A stretch of 64,000 bases of DNA from Trematomus loennbergii (GCA_012861695.1 JAAOOA010000016.1:27211972-27275971), one strand, 5' to 3'. Numbered from the stretch's first letter, positions 35,670 through 47,880 are shown. Notes: a model not told the origin generated them from the letters alone. A program made the numbers and translations.

Positions 35670-36365
35670 ATAGATGAGAGTAACATCTACGTCACTTCCG
35701 GGCGAAAATTACGGCCCCGCCCCTTTTGGGGAAACCAACGCTGTCATTTGAATGGCGATCAAGCCTGAAGCCAAAGAGCTCTTAAAGTGGCCTGTCCACA
35801 CAGCGCGTGCGTTGTCGCTTGCCGGCGGGCATGTCTGAAGCTAGACCAACAACCAATCACCTGAATCTCCCGCCCCGGACACACAAGCAGCGGTTTGATT
35901 GGCTAGAGCTTGTACTGGCATATGATTCGATTGGCTGACGCTTCCGTCGAAGCTTCAAAAGCTGAACATTGCTCAACTTTTGCAGCGAGCAACGCGAGCA
36001 ACGCGAGCAACGCGAGCAAAGCTACGCTTCACTCCCACAATGCAGTTCGGCGAAGCATGACGTCACCCCATTCAAAGTGAATGGGCTGAAGCGTTGAAGC
36101 TTTAACGCACGCCGCTGTGTGGACGGGCCGTGTCCTTTTCTCTTAGAGGAAGTACAGACACACTGAACTCTGGATTTATTTTAATGTTTGAGGTGCTATA
36201 AAGACTCTTTGAAGATCAGAAAATCCACGGTGTTCTTACATTTCTGATCGGATTGGCAAATCAATTTGTATTGACCGCCATTCAAATGACAGCGTTGTTT
36301 TCCCCCAAAAGTGGGCGGGGCCGTCATTTTTGCCCGGAAGTGACGTAGGTGTTACTCTCATCTAT
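35670..36365. mobile_element. Inverted-repeat transposon with ~85-bp termini
   Basis: Left ATAGATGAGAGTAACATCTA CGTCACTTCCGGGC... and right inverted copy match for ~85 bp through CAACGCTGTCATTTGAATGG. Superfamily unknown. It contains a second element at 35789-36129. Confidence 0.82.
35789..36129. mobile_element. Nested MITE (GGCCTGTCCACACAGCG termini)
   Basis: Left GGCCTGTCCACACAGCG and right (reverse complement) GGCCCGTCCACACAGCG. Lies wholly inside 35670-36365. Includes four tandem GCGAGCAAC-like 9-mers at ~35983-36018. Target duplication not clear. Confidence 0.75.
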
Positions 36366-37371
36366 ACAGTAAATAAAAAACACCAATAGGACAGTTTTCT
36401 GTACTCTTTTGTGTTCATAGAGACATGCCACCACAACTCAGCATAAACATATTTGTATCTATAACCTTTAGGTGAATCAATTAAAGATCTTTTTTTAAAT
36501 AATACCATATGATTGCAGTGATTGTTAGTTCCATCAATTGATGTTTTATTGAAACGGTTGGATACACATTTTCAAAGCAATTTTATTTCGTTTTACGAAC
36601 ATATTTAGAACGTTTTACATTACATGAGTAGAATTAGGTCATATTTTACCAAATGAACATATTAAAGACTGAGTGTGTATTTCTTTATGTATATTTTTTT
36701 GCAGAATAATAAGTGATCTGAGTCTTCATGACAATATAAGCAGTCTTGAATGCATTTATTTAATTCCTCTCTCTGCATTAGTGGAGAAAAAACGGCTCAA
36801 AATCTCAGTCAACTAGTTGAGTTCTGTTTGTGCCTTAGTGCACATTTTCTTCTGTCACCACCATAACTGTAAAAGACCAATAATTACTTTCCATATTTTA
36901 TTTATTTCCATGCACAGATTTCATATTTCAGTCAGGGTATTTCCAACCGGAAAATGATCTGACATAAAAGATTCACACAGCTGAGATTTACAAGCATCAC
37001 ACTGCTTCAGTATCATCTGCAGAGGAGAGGCAGCAGGCGGTTTGTCACTGAGATCTCACCAGGACAGACGGGAGTGGCAGCAGCAGAAGCATTTAGCAGC
37101 ACGATTACTTTATATTGTCCACACGTGCAGAGAGAAAACAAAGCTGCCTAATGAGAGGCACTGTAACAGAAACCTTTAAGCTTTTAGTTTGTCTTGATGC
37201 ACGATGTGGGAGCGCACAAAGCTTCCCCAAGCAAGATAATCTCATTTAATCTCTGATGTTTGTTGAAGGAGGTAACCACACAAGAGAGGGAGAGGCTCAT
37301 TTGAATATGTCTGATCTGTTCTAGAGAAGAAGGACATGAAAGCTGTTTTATTTTTGTTTTATATGAGCTCA
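36366..37371. other. No gene seen
   Basis: AT-rich, no recognised repeat. Confidence 0.5.
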
Positions 37372-37375
37372 TTAA

Positions 37376-37859
37376 AGAGGCCCTTTTATGCTTTTTACTT
37401 TCTTGTAGTGTGTTATATAGGTTTTAGTGCATGTAAATGGTCAACAAAGGCTAAAATCTCTGTGTTCCCTCCAGAGAATTTCTCTCCCATACACTTCCCC
37501 CCTGCCTGAAACTCCTCAATTGAACTCTTTTGTGTACTTCCTCAGCATAATGACGTCAATATGTAACACTCGTGCTTCTATTGGCTAACTCCAACACATT
37601 GAAGGCTAAGGGGCGGCACGTCTATAATCTCTTGACCAATCACAGCAGAGCCAGCAAGCTAACCAATCAGAGCAGACTGGGCTTTTTTAAGCAGGGGCGG
37701 ACATTTGTGATTTTAGCCTTTGTAGACCATTTACATGCACTAAAACACACACTAGGAAAAGGGAAAACACCAAAAAGCACAAAAGGACCCCTTGAATGCA
37801 AGGCAGGTTTCCCTATAAATAAAATATCTGAGCTGAGGAAAAAATGTTAACGGGCCCCT
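37376..37859. mobile_element. TTAA-flanked MITE, near full length (GGGCCC termini)
   Basis: Left end AGAGGCCCTTTTATGCTTTT and right end CGGGCCCCT are inverted. TTAA lies at 37372-37375 and 37860-37863. A second inverted pair GCTTTTT...AAAAAGCAC and an internal pair TGCATGTAAATGGTC...GACCATTTACATGCA give a strong foldback. Several CCAAT boxes occur inside. No coding potential. Confidence 0.82.
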
Positions 37860-37861
37860 TT

Positions 37862-38035
37862 AATATATGGAGATTATCCCGCTGAACAAATCATGTAAGT
37901 ATCACTATTGTGTGTTTGTCATAGATCTTATTTTCTGAAATATTCTAAAATCCAATTGAAAAATCCCATTGCTATTTTCAGACGGAGTTTCAGGTCGGAC
38001 TACAAAAATACGTCATCACTCCAACACTTTATGTC
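37862..38035 (+). repeat. Unnamed dispersed repeat family, 3' half copy
   Basis: TATGGAGATTATCCCGCTGA through AAATCCAATTGAAAAATCCC ATTG and CGTCATCACTCCAACACT matches the 3' half of 11220-11665. Directly abuts the MITE ending at 37859. Confidence 0.7.
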
Positions 38036-38671
38036 ATTAAAAAAACCCAGATGAGAGAAAAGAAAGTACTGTATCGCTCAAACCATTGCAAAAATATTTC
38101 TGTCACAGTGCACTTTCTCCTACTGTTTGATGTGTGAGTGACTCAGTGTATGGATCAGTATATACTGTACTGCAGCACATATTGTGTGAGGTGTGTGAAG
38201 GCATCGATGAAGCTGCTTGTCTTTCTCTCGCTGACAAACACAAATTATCAGTGTTGTTTTCCTTCACTGTCTCACACAGAGAAACCTAAACAGAGAATAT
38301 GATGGATTTCAGCCGGGGAGGATATTTACACAGTGGCCAAAATCAATACAGAATACAAAGTTGACTCTAAAAGATGTGGAAAACAGACTGTTTGTAGTGC
38401 CGTGTTGAAGATATAAAAGATAATTTCAGTGTAGAGAATGTCAATAGCTGGTTATTGATATCACTTTACAATTGTTGTATCTATTTCTCTCTAAATATCC
38501 TATACAGCATGTGTCTGGCAGGCAGAAAAATACACACTTTTACAAACATAATATAAGAAGCAACACCTGACAACATCAATGAGGATGTACATCTCTCTCA
38601 CAAACCAACTAAACACACACTCAATCTTTCCTGTTCAGCTGGCATGAGCTCGGGGAATTACATCTCACACA

Positions 38672-38744
<73 letters not shown>

Positions 38745-39839
38745 CACACACACACACACACACCACACACCACACAACACACACACACTCTCGGATCAGT
38801 CTCACCAACATGGTAACCAAACATCTCGTTATTGTCAGGAAATTGAGTATCAATCCGAGTCTGAATACACGAGTTAATTAATGGCGGCTGCTTCCGATGT
38901 TTTTCCTCTTTCCTCCAAAGCTAACATGACACACATCTACAGCCGTGTTTTTAAGCAGTAATCTTTCAAAAGCAATTGGCCCTATCCGGCAAGCCGCCAC
39001 ATCTTATGCCGCCCGGTAACAGCTTTCCCAGGCCTCTGATAGGCTGAGGCGCCAGATGGCTAACGATGATGGATAGTTTATTTACTGAGCTGAAACAAGG
39101 TTGTGGAAAGATGTTTGGGGGGGAATAACATTTCTCGGAGGTGATGTCCTCAGTTTGTTTGTGTCCTTGCCTGTTTGATTTCTGTATGGTTTGTGTGTCC
39201 ATTGTGTGTTTAATTCAATTTGTCTGCTCAGTAATTGTTTCTTTGTTTTTTATCCTTTTTTTCGTGGTTCCTTTGTTGTGGCCTTCGCACATATTTGCCT
39301 TTCACATGTCCCTCCGTGTCTTCAGCTGTGACAGCGACGCTGTTTTTTTTGTGAGTCATCGAGGGAAAATGTGGTCTTGAAGACACCTACTGATGGTGTT
39401 AAATGATTGCCCTTTTTGCTGTCTGTCTGTTTGTGGGAAGATTGTGTGAAAGTGAAGTCATCACAAACATGGATGAGGCTTAGGATAGGGAAGTCGTACA
39501 ATCATACTTGTTACAGAATTAACATGAAAATGGCATTTTCCTAAGATGAAATATGGACAAAATGAAACTGCAAAAAGTAGTTTAAAGAAAGTTTGCAGTA
39601 TTGTGATGTAAACCTAAACTGTACATGAGATACCCGACCAAAGTGAGCCCAAACATCTGGCCTGCATGATCTGTTTATCTAGATGCATTTCACATGTTAT
39701 TCAAGTCTGTTTAACTGAAGATTTGTAGCTGTGATTTGGATTAAATAGCAAAAGACCAAGTGATAGAAATAGCACACCAAAAATCCTATATTTAAAATAA
39801 AATAATAATTTGTTTGCAATTGTAAAAAGAATTTGAAAG
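38036..39839. other. No gene seen apart from the CA microsatellite
   Basis: T-rich stretch 39140-39340 gives an open frame of hydrophobic residues with no other coding signs. Confidence 0.5.
38666..38788 (+). repeat. Interrupted (CA)n microsatellite
   Basis: CA repeats with CCA and AAC interruptions at several points. Confidence 0.96.
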
Positions 39840-39940
39840 CAGGTGATCGAGAAAGAGAGAGAACTGCGGTCCTGCTGCTGCCAACGTGGGGTAAAAAAAC
39901 ACCTATAGTCTCTCATTCAAACACACACACACACACACAC
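39840..39940 (-). repeat. Microsatellite-linked dispersed repeat, copy 1
   Basis: Minus strand reads TTTGAATGAGAGACTATAGG, CCCCACGTTGGCAGCAGCAG GACCGCAGTTCTC. Preceded by (GT)n. Same arrangement at 49460-49545 on the plus strand. Confidence 0.75.
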
Positions 39941-40026
39941 TAAGGCCTCAGATGGGGACAAGACACCACTACAAATCTACTTACAGTCTGCTGGGAGCAA
40001 TATAAAGCTTTACCATATCAACCTAT

Positions 40027-40028
40027 CG

Positions 40029-40072
<44 letters not shown>

Positions 40073-40112
40073 AACACAGATACACACAAACACACAGATA
40101 TACACACACACA
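40027..40112 (+). repeat. (CT)n-(CA)n-(GA)n compound microsatellite
   Basis: About 14 CT units, then CA runs with GATA interruptions, then a short GAGAGA run. Confidence 0.95.
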
Positions 40113-40214
40113 GAGAGAGAAAGACCAGTCTGTGGGATTTAATTGGGTCCTTTCAGCTTACCACTGAGTTGACGGCTCAAGCAATTACAGACACAGACAG
40201 TCGCTGCACACTAC

Positions 40215-40450
40215 TGAGGAGCGCTTGATTTTCAGACAGCCGCACCTGAGGGGTACTTGTCATCTATAACCTCGACAGCAGAGGGGTGCTTGTTTTGTTG
40301 ACGAGCACCACTGGTGAGCACTTGTTTTACAAAACACTCTGTGTAAGGGGCGCTTCTTTTGGTACATACCGGGTACACCTGAAAATGTGTTTGTTCTGTG
40401 CTGCTGTACAACTACTGAGGGACGCTGTGTTCACTTTGAAGCGGTGCTAA
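40215..40450 (+). repeat. Degenerate ~33-bp repeat, block A
   Basis: About six imperfect copies of a unit with core GAGGGGCGCTTGTTTT followed by a GACAGGCACCACT-like segment, at ~40217, 40249, 40281, 40314, 40347 and 40418. Confidence 0.65.
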
Positions 40451-41189
40451 AGGACAGTAGAGAAAATAAATCTGTCTCTTAATCTATTACTGCAATAAAG
40501 AAAACGTACCAAATCAAAAGTCCTCGTTAAGGGGTTCAAGGTAGTGGATCAAGGAAAGGATTCAAGTGAATGTTGTGGAGTAAAACAAGCAATACACACA
40601 TTTTGTAAAAAAACTAAATTAGTATATTCGGCATATTTATTAAGTAGAATAAATTATCCACCTGTGTCATTAAGAAGCAATTTAATAAAACATTTTTCAG
40701 TTAATTTATTAGTTTAGTTTTAAAGATCGAAATGGAAAAATTGTCTAAAATTGTCATTAATTTACAGCTACTAACCAAATGTAGAGGAGTACAAATTGCA
40801 ATAGACTCAAATGTTTATGGAAGACGCATTTTAATAAATGATTCAGCTTTTGGTTTTATTTTAAAGACCAATGATAGTAACATCATTTAAAATAGCCTAA
40901 ACTTAAAGCTGTCAACTGAATGTCGTGGTGTAAAAACATACAATACACAACAGAAATGTAAATGTAAAGAACCTCATGCTTGTCTGTCACAAGGACAAAT
41001 GTAACAGGTAATATTTCTCTCGGTGGAGAGAATTCCTGTCAGTGTTGGAGGCTTATTGTGTCTGAATTCCTGCTGACGTGCGAATGCAATAACAAAGAGA
41101 AAAAGACAGAAACTGCGGTATGAAAGTGAAATATCTCTGTGATCTTTGACCAGGTAGGACCGAGGGAGTGCTCGATGTACAGAATCAGA

Positions 41190-41600
41190 GGGAAAGCGCC
41201 ACAGAAGAGCACTTGTTTTCTTACTGAGGCTCTTAATTTCTAGACAGGGACAGCTGAGGATTGATTGTTCGGCACGATCACTGGTGAGGGACGCTTGATT
41301 TATGAACACACTCCACAGAGGGGCGCTTGTTTATATATTTATTTTTGCATCTGCAGTGCGTAGGCCGGCCTCTTTATTGAACAGACACATCTGAGCAGCG
41401 CTTGATTTTTGCCACGACCACCGCTGAGAAGCACTTGTCGCCTGTAACCTCCGTACAGTGGGGTGCTTGTTTTGTTGACAGGCGCCACTCAGGAGCAGTT
41501 GTTTTGTGGACAAGCACCGGGTGAGAGGTGCTTGTTTTTCGGATTGGTACTGCTGAGAAGCAAACACTCATCACAGTGACAAGAGCTTGATTTTTGGAAC
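41190..41600 (+). repeat. Degenerate ~33-bp repeat, block B
   Basis: About ten imperfect copies of the block A unit (cores near 41208, 41287, 41324, 41394, 41429, 41460, 41492, 41524, 41562). A run of three consecutive units (CGCTTGATTTT, GCACTTGTC...CCTGTAACCTC, GGTGCTTGTTTTGTTGAC) matches block A in order. Confidence 0.65.
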
Positions 41601-42128
41601 AGGTGGCTCTGGAAGTAACCTTATCACAATTACTTTTCACCGTATGAAAGTTTAACTACAGGAAACATGGAGAACATACGCACCTGAACTTTTGAAAGAA
41701 CATCCATAACATTCATCTGTTTGCAACTTATATATATCAATATTCCAATTACCTGTATAGACTATTCTGCACAATTTCTATTATATTATATTTTATTTTT
41801 ATTTTATTGCATTATTATCTGTTGCACTGTTGGAGGAGCCTGTGACCTAATAATGTAATTGTCTTAACTACACTATATCAGATACCTGTACTGTAGATAT
41901 ATCAGCTGTTTATTTGACATGAGTTCCAGTGTGGCAGCTTTTTAATCACTGCTCCCCCTGGTGGATCCATGATCCATTGCAGCTGGTTTCATTATAATTT
42001 AATTATTTATCAAGGGGGCGTATCAAGTCATGCGGGGCCGATCCCGTGCCGATCACGGCCCCACTACGGTAGGGGCGTCCGAAATTAGGTGCTATATTGT
42101 AGCTATGTACAAATGACAATAAAAGTAT

Positions 42129-42180
42129 TGATGTTAAAGGATCAAGGTTCAAGACTCTTGAACCTTGAACCTTTAACATC
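42129..42180. repeat. 52-bp near-perfect palindrome
   Basis: GATGTTAAAGGATCAAGGTT CAAGA is followed at once by its inverted copy with a single mismatch. Preceded by a retroposon-like tail (CAAATGACAATAAAAGTATT). Arms of ~25 bp with almost no loop. Confidence 0.88.
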
Positions 42181-42194
42181 ATTTTTTGCACGTC

Positions 42195-42500
42195 CTATTC
42201 CTTCACTAGTTGTAAGTCAATGGTTTTTGAATGTGTTTTAAATAGTAAGGTATTTGGTTAACACAATCTGAAGAGATTTTAATGTTTTACATAATTAAAC
42301 ATGTCAGTAAAAACAAGTTTCTATATGAGACTCAAAAGTCATCAGCCGAATATTAGCCGCCGTTAGCTTAGCAGTTGTGACGGTGAAGTCATGTGACCGT
42401 GATGATGTTCCTTTATAGCCTACAGTAGCTTCTTACTTCAAAAATTATAACATCCTGCTGAACAAAATGTTAATATTGCAAAATTCTGATTAGTGCTTGA
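42195..42500 (+). repeat. Unnamed dispersed repeat family, copy 3
   Basis: AGTCAATGGTTTTTGAATGTG, ATTAGCCGCCGTTAGCTTAG, GTGAAGTCATGTGACC and CATCCTGCTGAACAAAATG blocks match copies 1 and 2. The right half is lost. Confidence 0.7.
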
Positions 42501-42562
42501 AAATATTTGGTGTTTTTCTAACTGTGACAACCCATTTGGAAACTGTGAGAAGAGCTCACACA

Positions 42563-42640
42563 GGTATAAGATAAGATAATACTTTATTTATCCCGAAGGA
42601 AATTGTTGTGCCAGAGTTACAAAAATACAATAAACACAGC
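42563..42640 (+). mobile_element. Retroposon end (TTTATTTATCCCGAAGGAAA block)
   Basis: GATAAGATAATACTTTATTT ATCCCGAAGGAAATTG is a block seen at the end of many fish retroposons (reverse orientation). Extent uncertain. Confidence 0.4.
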
Positions 42641-43232
42641 AGCATACTAGTAAAACTGTACACTGACAGTGCAGTAAAAAGTAAAAAGAGCAATTAAATA
42701 TCTACAGGAAACATAAACGGTCACATAATCGAAAATTACCAACATTACCATTAACCAACACTTGTTGATGTGGATCTCATTGCTAATCATGATAGCAGAC
42801 GTGTTTCTTCTCTTTTGTGAAGCTGTGTCGACTCCAGCTGTGTTTCAAATACCTTGGGTTATTAAAAAAAAAAGATGTAATATCTTCTCAGGTGATCTTT
42901 GAGTGGGCCTGCCTCGCTGTGAATGGATCATAGTGGAGTTCTCCTGAGAAACACACCCACAGTTTGTTTTTATTGCAGTGATCAAGCTTGTGTCCTGCTG
43001 GGTGAAACCACAATGAACATGAGTGATAACATGTTTTTTCTTCACATCCCACTAATTGGAACTAGAGTTAAGATGTGTAAAACCCTGCGGAGGTGTTTAT
43101 GTGTTCGCTGTCGTTCAGGTTTCTCCTCACAGCGGTGAGCGAGAACACATTCCTCTGACAAAAATAAACAAAGAAAATACTTGCATATTTGTCTAAAAAA
43201 AAACAGACAAAAGGAGAAATAAAGAGAGACAT

Positions 43233-43432
43233 GAACATTACATGTCACTTGTTAGACGCTTTATCCCAAGCGACTTACATACTCAATACTGTGAGCAATC
43301 CCCACAGGAGCAATTTGGGGTGAAGTGTCTTGCCCAGGGACACAACGACATGCTGACTGCAGTGGGGTTTGAACCTGTGACCCCCTGATCCGAACACCAA
43401 CGCACTAACCCAATGCGCCACACGCCTCCCAA
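43233..43432 (-). mobile_element. tRNA-derived SINE
   Basis: Minus-strand tRNA-like head with A box GGCGCATTGGGTTAGTGCG (43401-43419) and B box GGTTCAAAC (43367-43375). The body has GGGCAAGACACTTCACCCC and a LINE-like tail GTCGCTTGGGATAAAGCGTC ... ACATGTAATG. Well-preserved promoter boxes. Confidence 0.88.
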
Positions 43433-43484
43433 TGAAGACAAATGGGGTGAAAAATACAGATACAGAATGAACAGGTGTTATATA

Positions 43485-44310
43485 CTGTTGGTCTGCAAAG
43501 GCTAAAATCCCCCTGTGAACCACCTCCATTGGACTCCTTTGTTTACTTCTGCAACATACTGTAGTGACATCACTATGTAACACTTGCGCTTCCTTTCAGG
43601 ACTCCACGTGGTCTGTGTTTTGTTTTTTAATGTATGTTGACCTTACATTTCTGCCTCATGTGGTTATTGTATTCATGTTTCTGTGGTCTTAATTATAACT
43701 TTTGTTCTTACTTCTGAAGACACCATCCAGAAGTCTCAGGTCTTCTGGGACGGGTCTGCTCTCTGTTCCAAGAGTCAGAACTAAACATGGAGAAGCAGCG
43801 TTTAGCTATGCCCCGACTATCTGGAACAAACTCCCTGAATCCTGCAGGTCAGCTGCAACTGTAATAGTTTTAAATCGAGATTAAAAACGTATCTTTTTGA
43901 CGCTGCATTTGGCTGAGTTGTTCAAATTCACACCGCAGTTTGGCTTTTATCCATGTATTTTATACCTGTTGTGTTGATTGTATTATCTTTGCTTTTTAAA
44001 TGCCTGTTTTTAAATGCCATTTTAGAATGTGCTTCCACTGTATTTATTCTTAAATGTATTTTATTTTATTTGTAAAGCACCTTGGGTTGCCGTGTGCTGA
44101 AAGGTGCTATATAAATAAACTTGCCTTACCTTTCCTTGCCTATAATAAATAAACGTATTATTATTATTATTCTGGCGCTCCAACACATTGTACGTGATAG
44201 GCTAAGGGTCGGGACATCTCTAGGCGGTTGACCAATCACAACAGAGCACGTTTTGAACATTAAAGGATGGAAACACGTCAAGTAGAGGCACATAATACAA
44301 ATATGAACCT
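43485..44310 (+). mobile_element. MITE of the GCAAAGGCTAAAATC family, split by an L2 LINE tail
   Basis: Left part 43485-43600 (GGTCTGCAAAGGCTAAAATC... ACTTGCGCTTCC) and right part ~44165-44310 (CCAACACATTGTACGTGATA ... ACATTAAAGGATGG) match contiguous sequence in the copies at 13735 and 37376. The gap is the L2 fragment. Confidence 0.75.
43690..44140 (+). mobile_element. L2-like LINE 3' end (RT C-terminus and 3' tail)
   Basis: Encodes the typical end of an L2/CR1 reverse transcriptase (LRSSGTGLLSVPRVRTKHGE, then PTIWNKLPESCRSA), broken by a frame change before a FKSRLKTYLF-like end. It is followed by a 3' UTR ending in GCACCTTGGGTTGCCGTGTG and GGTGCTATATAAATAAAC, the usual L2-type 3' end. 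5'-truncated and dead. Confidence 0.85.
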
Positions 44311-44334
44311 GAAAATGTGCATTATATATCCTTT

Positions 44335-44815
44335 TTTAATTATATTTTGTAATTCTACCCTCATTGATATTTTAAATTATGGCCTACAAAGAAACCTGGG
44401 AAGGATGGAGTCCTCATCAGTTTGGATTTATACCTACAAGAACATGTGGTTTCATAGAAAAGGAGTGAAGAAGTTAATGAAATCAGCATTTCAAACAGAA
44501 AGACTCTCTTTGACCGCCTGCCTTTCTGGAAAAGGTATGAGAGTCCTCTTTGAAATTATATTTAGTCTTTCTACCCTCATTGATATGTTTAATTTAAAAA
44601 AGAAATTACAAAACAACAAAAAGAATAACTAAATAAACAGCCTATAAAGAAACCTGGGAAAACTAAGATGGAGTCCTCATCAGTTTGGATGTATACCTAC
44701 AAGGACATCTATGTGGTTTCATAGGAAAAGAGAGAAGAGAGAAGTTAATGAAATCAGCATTTCAAACAGAAAGACTCTCTTTGACCGCCTGCCTTTCTGA
44801 AAAAGGTATGAGTGT
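44335..44815 (+). repeat. Local tandem duplication (~250-bp unit)
   Basis: 44335-44544 and 44550-44815 share CTACCCTCATTGATAT, AAAGAAACCTGGGAA, ATGGAGTCCTCATCAGTTTG, and a ~80-bp near-identical block ending CTGCCTTTCTG-AAAAGGTATGAG. Both read open for ~35 codons in the shared block, but I recognise no protein. Confidence 0.8.
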
Positions 44816-46188
44816 ATGGGAAAAGGTTTCAGAGCCTTTTATATCCATTCCCCTAAGAGCAGTGCTTTTGACCTGTGTTACAGTACATTCATTGTCATTT
44901 CCACTGGCTCCTCGTCGGCTCAGGAAACCTTTGTCCCAGAAATAATAGCTCAGTGGCTCTCAGCGCCGAGGTGCCACTGCAGCACAAAGACTTATTGACA
45001 GATCTGAGCATGGGCCCGGCCTCTGAAATGAGGAACTCAATGTAAAAGGATTACCTTCTAATAATATGAATACAGCAGAGAGTCGCCATGCATCAGCAAG
45101 ACAGCTCTTATAGCCTTTCTCCACTGAAGTAAATTCTGCTTTAGTTCTAAGCTGGGGCTGGTTTGGTTGCTTTTGGTTCAACTTGAAAATCACTTAAGAG
45201 CCAATTCTAATGTCCACCGAGCCCGAGAGGAGGCATGTCAATATGTCACCATTATTCCCCATAAATGTATATATCTTTTTCAATTTTTACCTGACAATGT
45301 TTGGCAACAATTCGCTTAAATAATGTTTCCATCCAATCATCTATCCATCCATTTATTATTGTCTCAATCAATTCAAACTTTTGCTAAAACAATGTCTGAA
45401 TTTTGGAATGCTGTTTTATTAATCTGGATAGTGTGACAATGTGTGTGTGACCCCAGGCAAAATAGACATTGCTCATCTTAGTGCTAATGGGGATCCTAAT
45501 AAATCTTTTTTATTAAATGACATGGATGATGTTAGCAAAGCCACTGAAGCCATTTTGAGAAATCAGTAACACGATTTAGATCCAAAAACGAAATGGTACT
45601 TTGTACTGACAAATATGGTCACACAATGTAGTAAACTCCACTTCCAGGAACACTAATCAGGCAGACATTTGGCATGTTAGCTACTCATCATAAAGGTTTT
45701 GAATGAGTGCCACAATGATAGCAGATGATGTCACATGTATGACTGGTTAATGTTGCCGGACGTATAGTGTGTGTAGACACGTTCTATGGACTTTGCTAAT
45801 CAACGTTTCTGCTTCTGCAAAAAACGTTCTACTTTTCCATTCATGTTGGACTCTCTGATGAACGCGGCTCATGGAGATTGTTGGAGCTCGAGTTGAACCA
45901 GTTTTCTGGGGTTGAGAGCTGGTGCCGCTGCAGTGGAAACATGAAGAACTGGTTCACAATTGAGCTCTGAATCATCCAGAACCACCTCAGTGAAAAAGAG
46001 GGTCTCACTTTCAAACTGCATTTGACCTGGGGGTGTGATGCTTGGAATAATTTTATTTTTGTTCCAAGCCTTCATAAATTCAGTGCCCGTCTCCACTCCA
46101 CTTCTTGTTGGAACACACTGGTGGCCTTACGACAAAAAATTATTACCTCCCCACAGCCTATTCAATTCCCAGTGGAAGTTTGTATTCT

Positions 46189-46209
46189 GCACACACACAC
46201 ACACACACA
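46189..46209 (+). repeat. Short (CA)n
   Basis: About ten CA units inside an otherwise unremarkable stretch. Confidence 0.9.
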
Positions 46210-47847
46210 TTTATTCTCAGTGGGAATAGAGCGCTCTATGAGCGCAGAGCTCTCCTCTTTCTGTCACACTGCTCTGAATGGGTTAAAGGTCTCTGTGCAC
46301 TCCGGTGTGGTTTACACCTTAAATGCCCAAACTTCCTACCTCTTACTTCCTCAGGCGGTAATCGAATTAAATAATTCATCAGTCTGGGTCAACAAAGCAA
46401 TCCCTATTTCTCTAGCTGCAACCAAACTGAATACACACTTGCACACAGGGACAACCATGCACACAACACACACAACGAATGCAGACGTAACAAACAATGA
46501 ATTACGAAGTGGAAAACATTGAGACAGAGGACAAAGAAAGTGTTTTTAAACCTTTAAATAACACAGATCAATTTATTGTGATTCTCTGGGGGAACACAAT
46601 GGGATGCCAAGTCTTGAAAGACTGACAGGTAAAAATACCTGACCCTTTTATCACATCATTGAAACAATTTTAAAGTATAATGCGGGAATTTGTGCAGGGT
46701 TCATTTTCTGTGAAACGATTTGGTAGCCATTTCTTCACAGCCTGATAATTGCCGTTGCATATGTGACAATGATACACTCGTGGCCTGCTTCATGTCTGTT
46801 ATGATGTTAAACTATGTACTAATGTTAACAAATATCTAACATTACAATATAGATACAAGGAATGACTTAAAAAACTTAAGAAATGGTTGAAAAACTAGGA
46901 AAGCAGTTTCTTGGTAGAATAACAAACCACGGCCGAACACCACGCCACTTTGTGTCAAACAGACTGAAAAGTTACATGTTTATTCTGTTGTCTTTGTGTA
47001 TTTTGTTTAGTGACTTTAGTGAAGTGTTACTAATGTTTAAGTTTATTGTGACAGTTATAGTAGAGAAAATCTCAAAATAAGTGTCATGAATACTGGTTGG
47101 AATACTATATAACTAGAAAAGGGTTTGTAATCTCTGCTACAAAAAGCTTCATTTGTAAATTGATGTTTTTTGGGAAATGCAATTGACTTGAAAAAACAAG
47201 ACTTTCACTCATTAATTCTCCCCTTATCCAGGGCGTAACACTTATAATAAAGTATTAATACCCATTGAACTCCTGAATCTAAAAAAGGACTGAGAGCCAT
47301 GGCTGAGCGGTGTTCTCACACTCTTCTTGCCTTCATATCTTTGAATGATTTTTGAGCTAAACCACACATTACACTCTCTCTCTGTGAGTTTACCAGCCTT
47401 CCACCTCTGACTGCAGAACTTTAGGAGAGCTTAAGTAAGACAAACACCGCCATCCATCTATTTCAACAGTCTCCACCCAACAGCTGCTCAGTTCTCAGGA
47501 GGGAGGTCTATTCATCTCACTCTCATTCACTCACTCTCTCCCTTTCACCCTTTATTTTCCGATTCTGTCTTCAGGGGTCCTTATTCATCTTGACCTCTCA
47601 GCCAGTTAATCTCAGGTCATTAGACGGCCATTTGTCAACGCCTGGACATGGAGGAGTGTAAGGTCTGCTGGCCTCGCTGCCTCAGATTCTTCATCCTCCC
47701 TCTTCCTGTCGCCTGTTCGCTGCTCTGCCGGCAGGCCTCAAGGCCCTGAGATCACTTTTTCATCTTTACCCCACTCTCCTTTTCCCAAAGTGCTGATGGA
47801 CAGAAACTACAAGCGAGGCCTGAGGGAAGGCTGTGAGGCAGCAGAGA

Positions 47848-47848
47848 G

Positions 47849-47879
<31 letters not shown>

Positions 47880-47880
47880 C
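47848..47880 (+). repeat. (GA)n microsatellite
   Basis: GAGAGA run in a longer purine-rich stretch (47800-48000). Confidence 0.92.

Noticed and set aside
46022..46522. 166-codon frame as a gene
   Set aside because: Passes through a CA repeat, with no recognisable domain and no splice or promoter signals.
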